This document shows, in pieces, positions 6,954-8,131 of a DNA stretch of 8,131 bases. This DNA comes from Tessaracoccus flavescens (lineage in GTDB: Bacteria > Actinomycetota > Actinomycetes > Propionibacteriales > Propionibacteriaceae), in contig DYZF01000258.1 in NCBI GenBank assembly GCA_020741375.1, forward strand, positions 1 through 8,131. Direction: 5' to 3'. A program made the translations under genes and the position numbers. Within the stretch, counting starts at the first letter, position 1. Each line of letters opens with the position of its first letter. Below the pieces are notes generated by a model, which saw only the letters and a list, made by a program, of their open reading frames with translations, did no database searches and was not told where the DNA came from.

Positions 6954-7913
6954 TCAGAAGCCGAGCCCCCGGGCGACTGCGCGGATGTGGTCCGCGCTGG
7001 CGCGCAAGCGGGCCAGTTCGTTGTCGGTGAGCGGCAGCTCGAGTGCGGTTCCCACGCCCGAGCCGTCGACGATGTGCGGCACCGACATGCACACCTCGGA
7101 GATGCCGTGCCAGTCGTTGAGCATCGACGACACGGGCAGGACGCGGTGCTCGTCGCGTAGCACCGACTCGATGATGCGGGTCCCGGCTAGTCCGATGGCG
7201 TAGTTGGTGGCTCCCTTGCCCTCGATCACCTCGTAGGCGGCGCCCACCACCTGATCGGCGATCCGGTCCCGGACCGTCTCGTCGAGCTGGCCCATCTGCC
7301 GCTCCCACGCGGCCAACGGCACCCCGCCGATGGTCGCGGTGCTCCACAGCGGCGTCTCCGTGTCGCCGTGCTCGCCGGCGATGTAGGCGTGCACGTTGCT
7401 GACCGCCACCCCACACTCCTGCGCGATGAGCCAGCGCAGTCGCGACGAGTCGAGGACGGTGCCCGAACCGAAGACCTGATTGACGGGAAGGCCAGAGATC
7501 TTCAGCGCGGCCTGGGTCGTGACATCAACGGGGTTGGTGACGAGCAGGAACACAGCGTCGGGGGACTGCTCCACCAGCGGCGGGATGAGCTTCTTCATCA
7601 TCTCGACGGTCTTCGACGCCAGGTCCATCCGGGTCTCGCCGGGCTGCTGCTTGGCGCCGGCGGCCACCGCGACGACATGCGAGCCGGCGGTGACGGCGAC
7701 GTCGTCGGACCCATCAACGGTGACGTGCGGAGGGAGGAACTGACTGCCGTGCGCCATGTCAAGGGCTTCGGCCCGCACCTTGGTGGCGTTGATGTCATGC
7801 AGCGCGACGTGAGTGGCTGCTCCCCTGATGAGGGCCGCGTAAGCCAGCGCGGTGCCGACCGCACCGGCGCCGACGATGGAGAGCTTGGTTCGATGTGTCT
7901 TCATGCCTGCCAT
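6954..7913 (-). CDS. ldh: L-lactate dehydrogenase, probably fructose-1,6-bisphosphate responsive
   Basis: This cytoplasmic enzyme interconverts pyruvate plus NADH and L-lactate plus NAD+. The 319-residue length is typical. The Rossmann loop GAGAVG is at 15-20, with Asp40 at the end of the second strand favouring NAD over NADP. In the active-site loop AAGAKQQPGETRMDL, Gln89 corresponds to Gln102 and Arg95 to Arg109 of the standard numbering; Gln rather than Arg at position 102 marks a lactate, not a malate, dehydrogenase. Substrate and catalytic residues Asp155, Arg158 and His182 (IAGEHGDTE) correspond to Asp168, Arg171 and His195. Arg160 and His175 match Arg173 and His188, the allosteric fructose-1,6-bisphosphate ligands of Bacillus-type enzymes, so allosteric activation is inferred. 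The first ATG (7913) is chosen because GGGGGTGA lies 6 nt upstream; a second ATG three codons in (7904) is possible. The gene is convergent with pntB and divergent from a kinase gene. Confidence 0.95.
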   Translation of the reverse strand: MAGMKTHRTKLSIVGAGAVGTALAYAALIRGAATHVALHDINATKVRAEALDMAHGSQFLPPHVTVDGSDDVAVTAGSHVVAVAAGAKQQPGETRMDLASKTVEMMKKLIPPLVEQSPDAVFLLVTNPVDVTTQAALKISGLPVNQVFGSGTVLDSSRLRWLIAQECGVAVSNVHAYIAGEHGDTETPLWSTATIGGVPLAAWERQMGQLDETVRDRIADQVVGAAYEVIEGKGATNYAIGLAGTRIIESVLRDEHRVLPVSSMLNDWHGISEVCMSVPHIVDGSGVGTALELPLTDNELARLRASADHIRAVARGLGF

Positions 7914-7919
7914 CTTGCC

Positions 7920-7927
7920 TCACCCCC
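7920..7927 (-). promoter_or_regulatory. Ribosome-binding site of ldh
   Basis: On the - strand this reads GGGGGTGA, one mismatch from GGAGGTGA, and it is 6 nt before the ATG at 7913. It favours that start over the in-frame ATG at 7904. No convincing -10 for ldh is seen in the 45-bp gap; its promoter may overlap the first codons of the divergent kinase gene. Confidence 0.65.
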
Positions 7928-7946
7928 ATCGCGGGGACTTGGTGAC

Positions 7947-7952
7947 TAGGCT
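7947..7952 (+). promoter_or_regulatory. Predicted -10 box (TAGGCT) for a leaderless kinase gene
   Basis: TAGGCT fits TAnnnT and is followed by exactly 6 nt before the ATG at 7959, the standard spacing for transcription starting on the first base of the start codon. There is no Shine-Dalgarno sequence in between and no clear -35 at 16-19 bp upstream. Confidence 0.6.
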
Positions 7953-7958
7953 GAATTC

Positions 7959-8131
7959 ATGACTCAACCGACCGGACCCCTTGCGCCAGGCAGCCTGATG
8001 GGCGGCCGGTACCGCCTCGAGGAACGCCTCGGGCGCGGCGGCATGGCGACGGTGTACCGCGCCGTCGATGAGGTGCTGGGGCGCGAGGTCGCGGTCAAGG
8101 TGCTCGAGTTGGCGCGTGACGACGCGGAGGT
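7959..8131 (+). CDS. Ser/Thr protein kinase (PknB-type), N-terminal fragment cut by the window end
   Basis: Only the first 57 codons are present. After a short Pro-containing N-terminus the kinase domain opens with [21 protein letters not shown]: the ATP-binding glycine loop [10 protein letters not shown] is at about 24-33. The phosphate-anchoring lysine is Lys47 in VAVKVLE, followed by the beginning of the helix C region. This is the Hanks-type kinase fold common in actinobacteria, related to PknA, PknB and PknL. Whether it has a membrane segment, PASTA repeats or another sensor domain cannot be known because the rest lies outside. The ATG at 7959 is chosen for its leaderless -10 box; an in-frame ATG at 7998, just before the kinase domain, is an alternative. 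It is transcribed divergently from ldh across 45 bp. Confidence 0.93.
   Translation, partial: MTQPTGPLAPGSLMGGRYRLEERLGRGGMATVYRAVDEVLGREVAVKVLELARDDAE

Overview
This window is chromosomal housekeeping sequence from a high-GC Gram-positive bacterium (Actinomycetota). The main evidence is the gene order dnaK-grpE-dnaJ-hspR, the MerR-type repressor HspR closing the chaperone operon, the GC-rich codon use, two apparently leaderless genes behind TAnnnT -10 boxes, and a PknB-type Ser/Thr kinase. The genus cannot be fixed from the window; a propionibacterial relative is possible, but that is a guess.

Layout. Positions 1-2695 hold the 3' end of dnaK, then grpE (overlapping dnaK by 4 nt), dnaJ and hspR, all on the + strand and very probably one heat-shock operon whose promoter and HspR operator lie left of the window. 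A hairpin follows hspR. Positions 2796-3803 encode an unrecognised, very acidic, mostly low-complexity 335-residue protein with its own Shine-Dalgarno site. The 206-bp gap after it (3804-4009) contains a large nested hairpin, a separate inverted repeat, and a -10 box placed so that the next transcript would start on the ATG. Positions 4010-6950 are pntA and pntB, the two subunits of the membrane proton-translocating NAD(P) transhydrogenase, in the two-gene arrangement with a fused alpha subunit as in E. coli. Convergent to pntB, only 3 bp away, is an L-lactate dehydrogenase gene on the - strand (6954-7913). Divergent from it, after a 45-bp gap, the beginning of a Ser/Thr kinase gene (7959 to the right edge) is cut by the window end.

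How the genes work together. DnaK, DnaJ and GrpE form the Hsp70 folding cycle and HspR represses their operon, using DnaK as co-repressor in studied actinobacteria. PntAB couples the proton-motive force to NADPH formation from NADH, while LDH reoxidises NADH at the expense of pyruvate; both adjust the nicotinamide pools, but nothing in the sequence shows that they are co-regulated. 

I see no rRNA, tRNA, CRISPR array, insertion sequence, prophage or obvious horizontally acquired block. The region looks largely ordinary. The least explained parts are the acidic protein and the structured gap between it and pntA.
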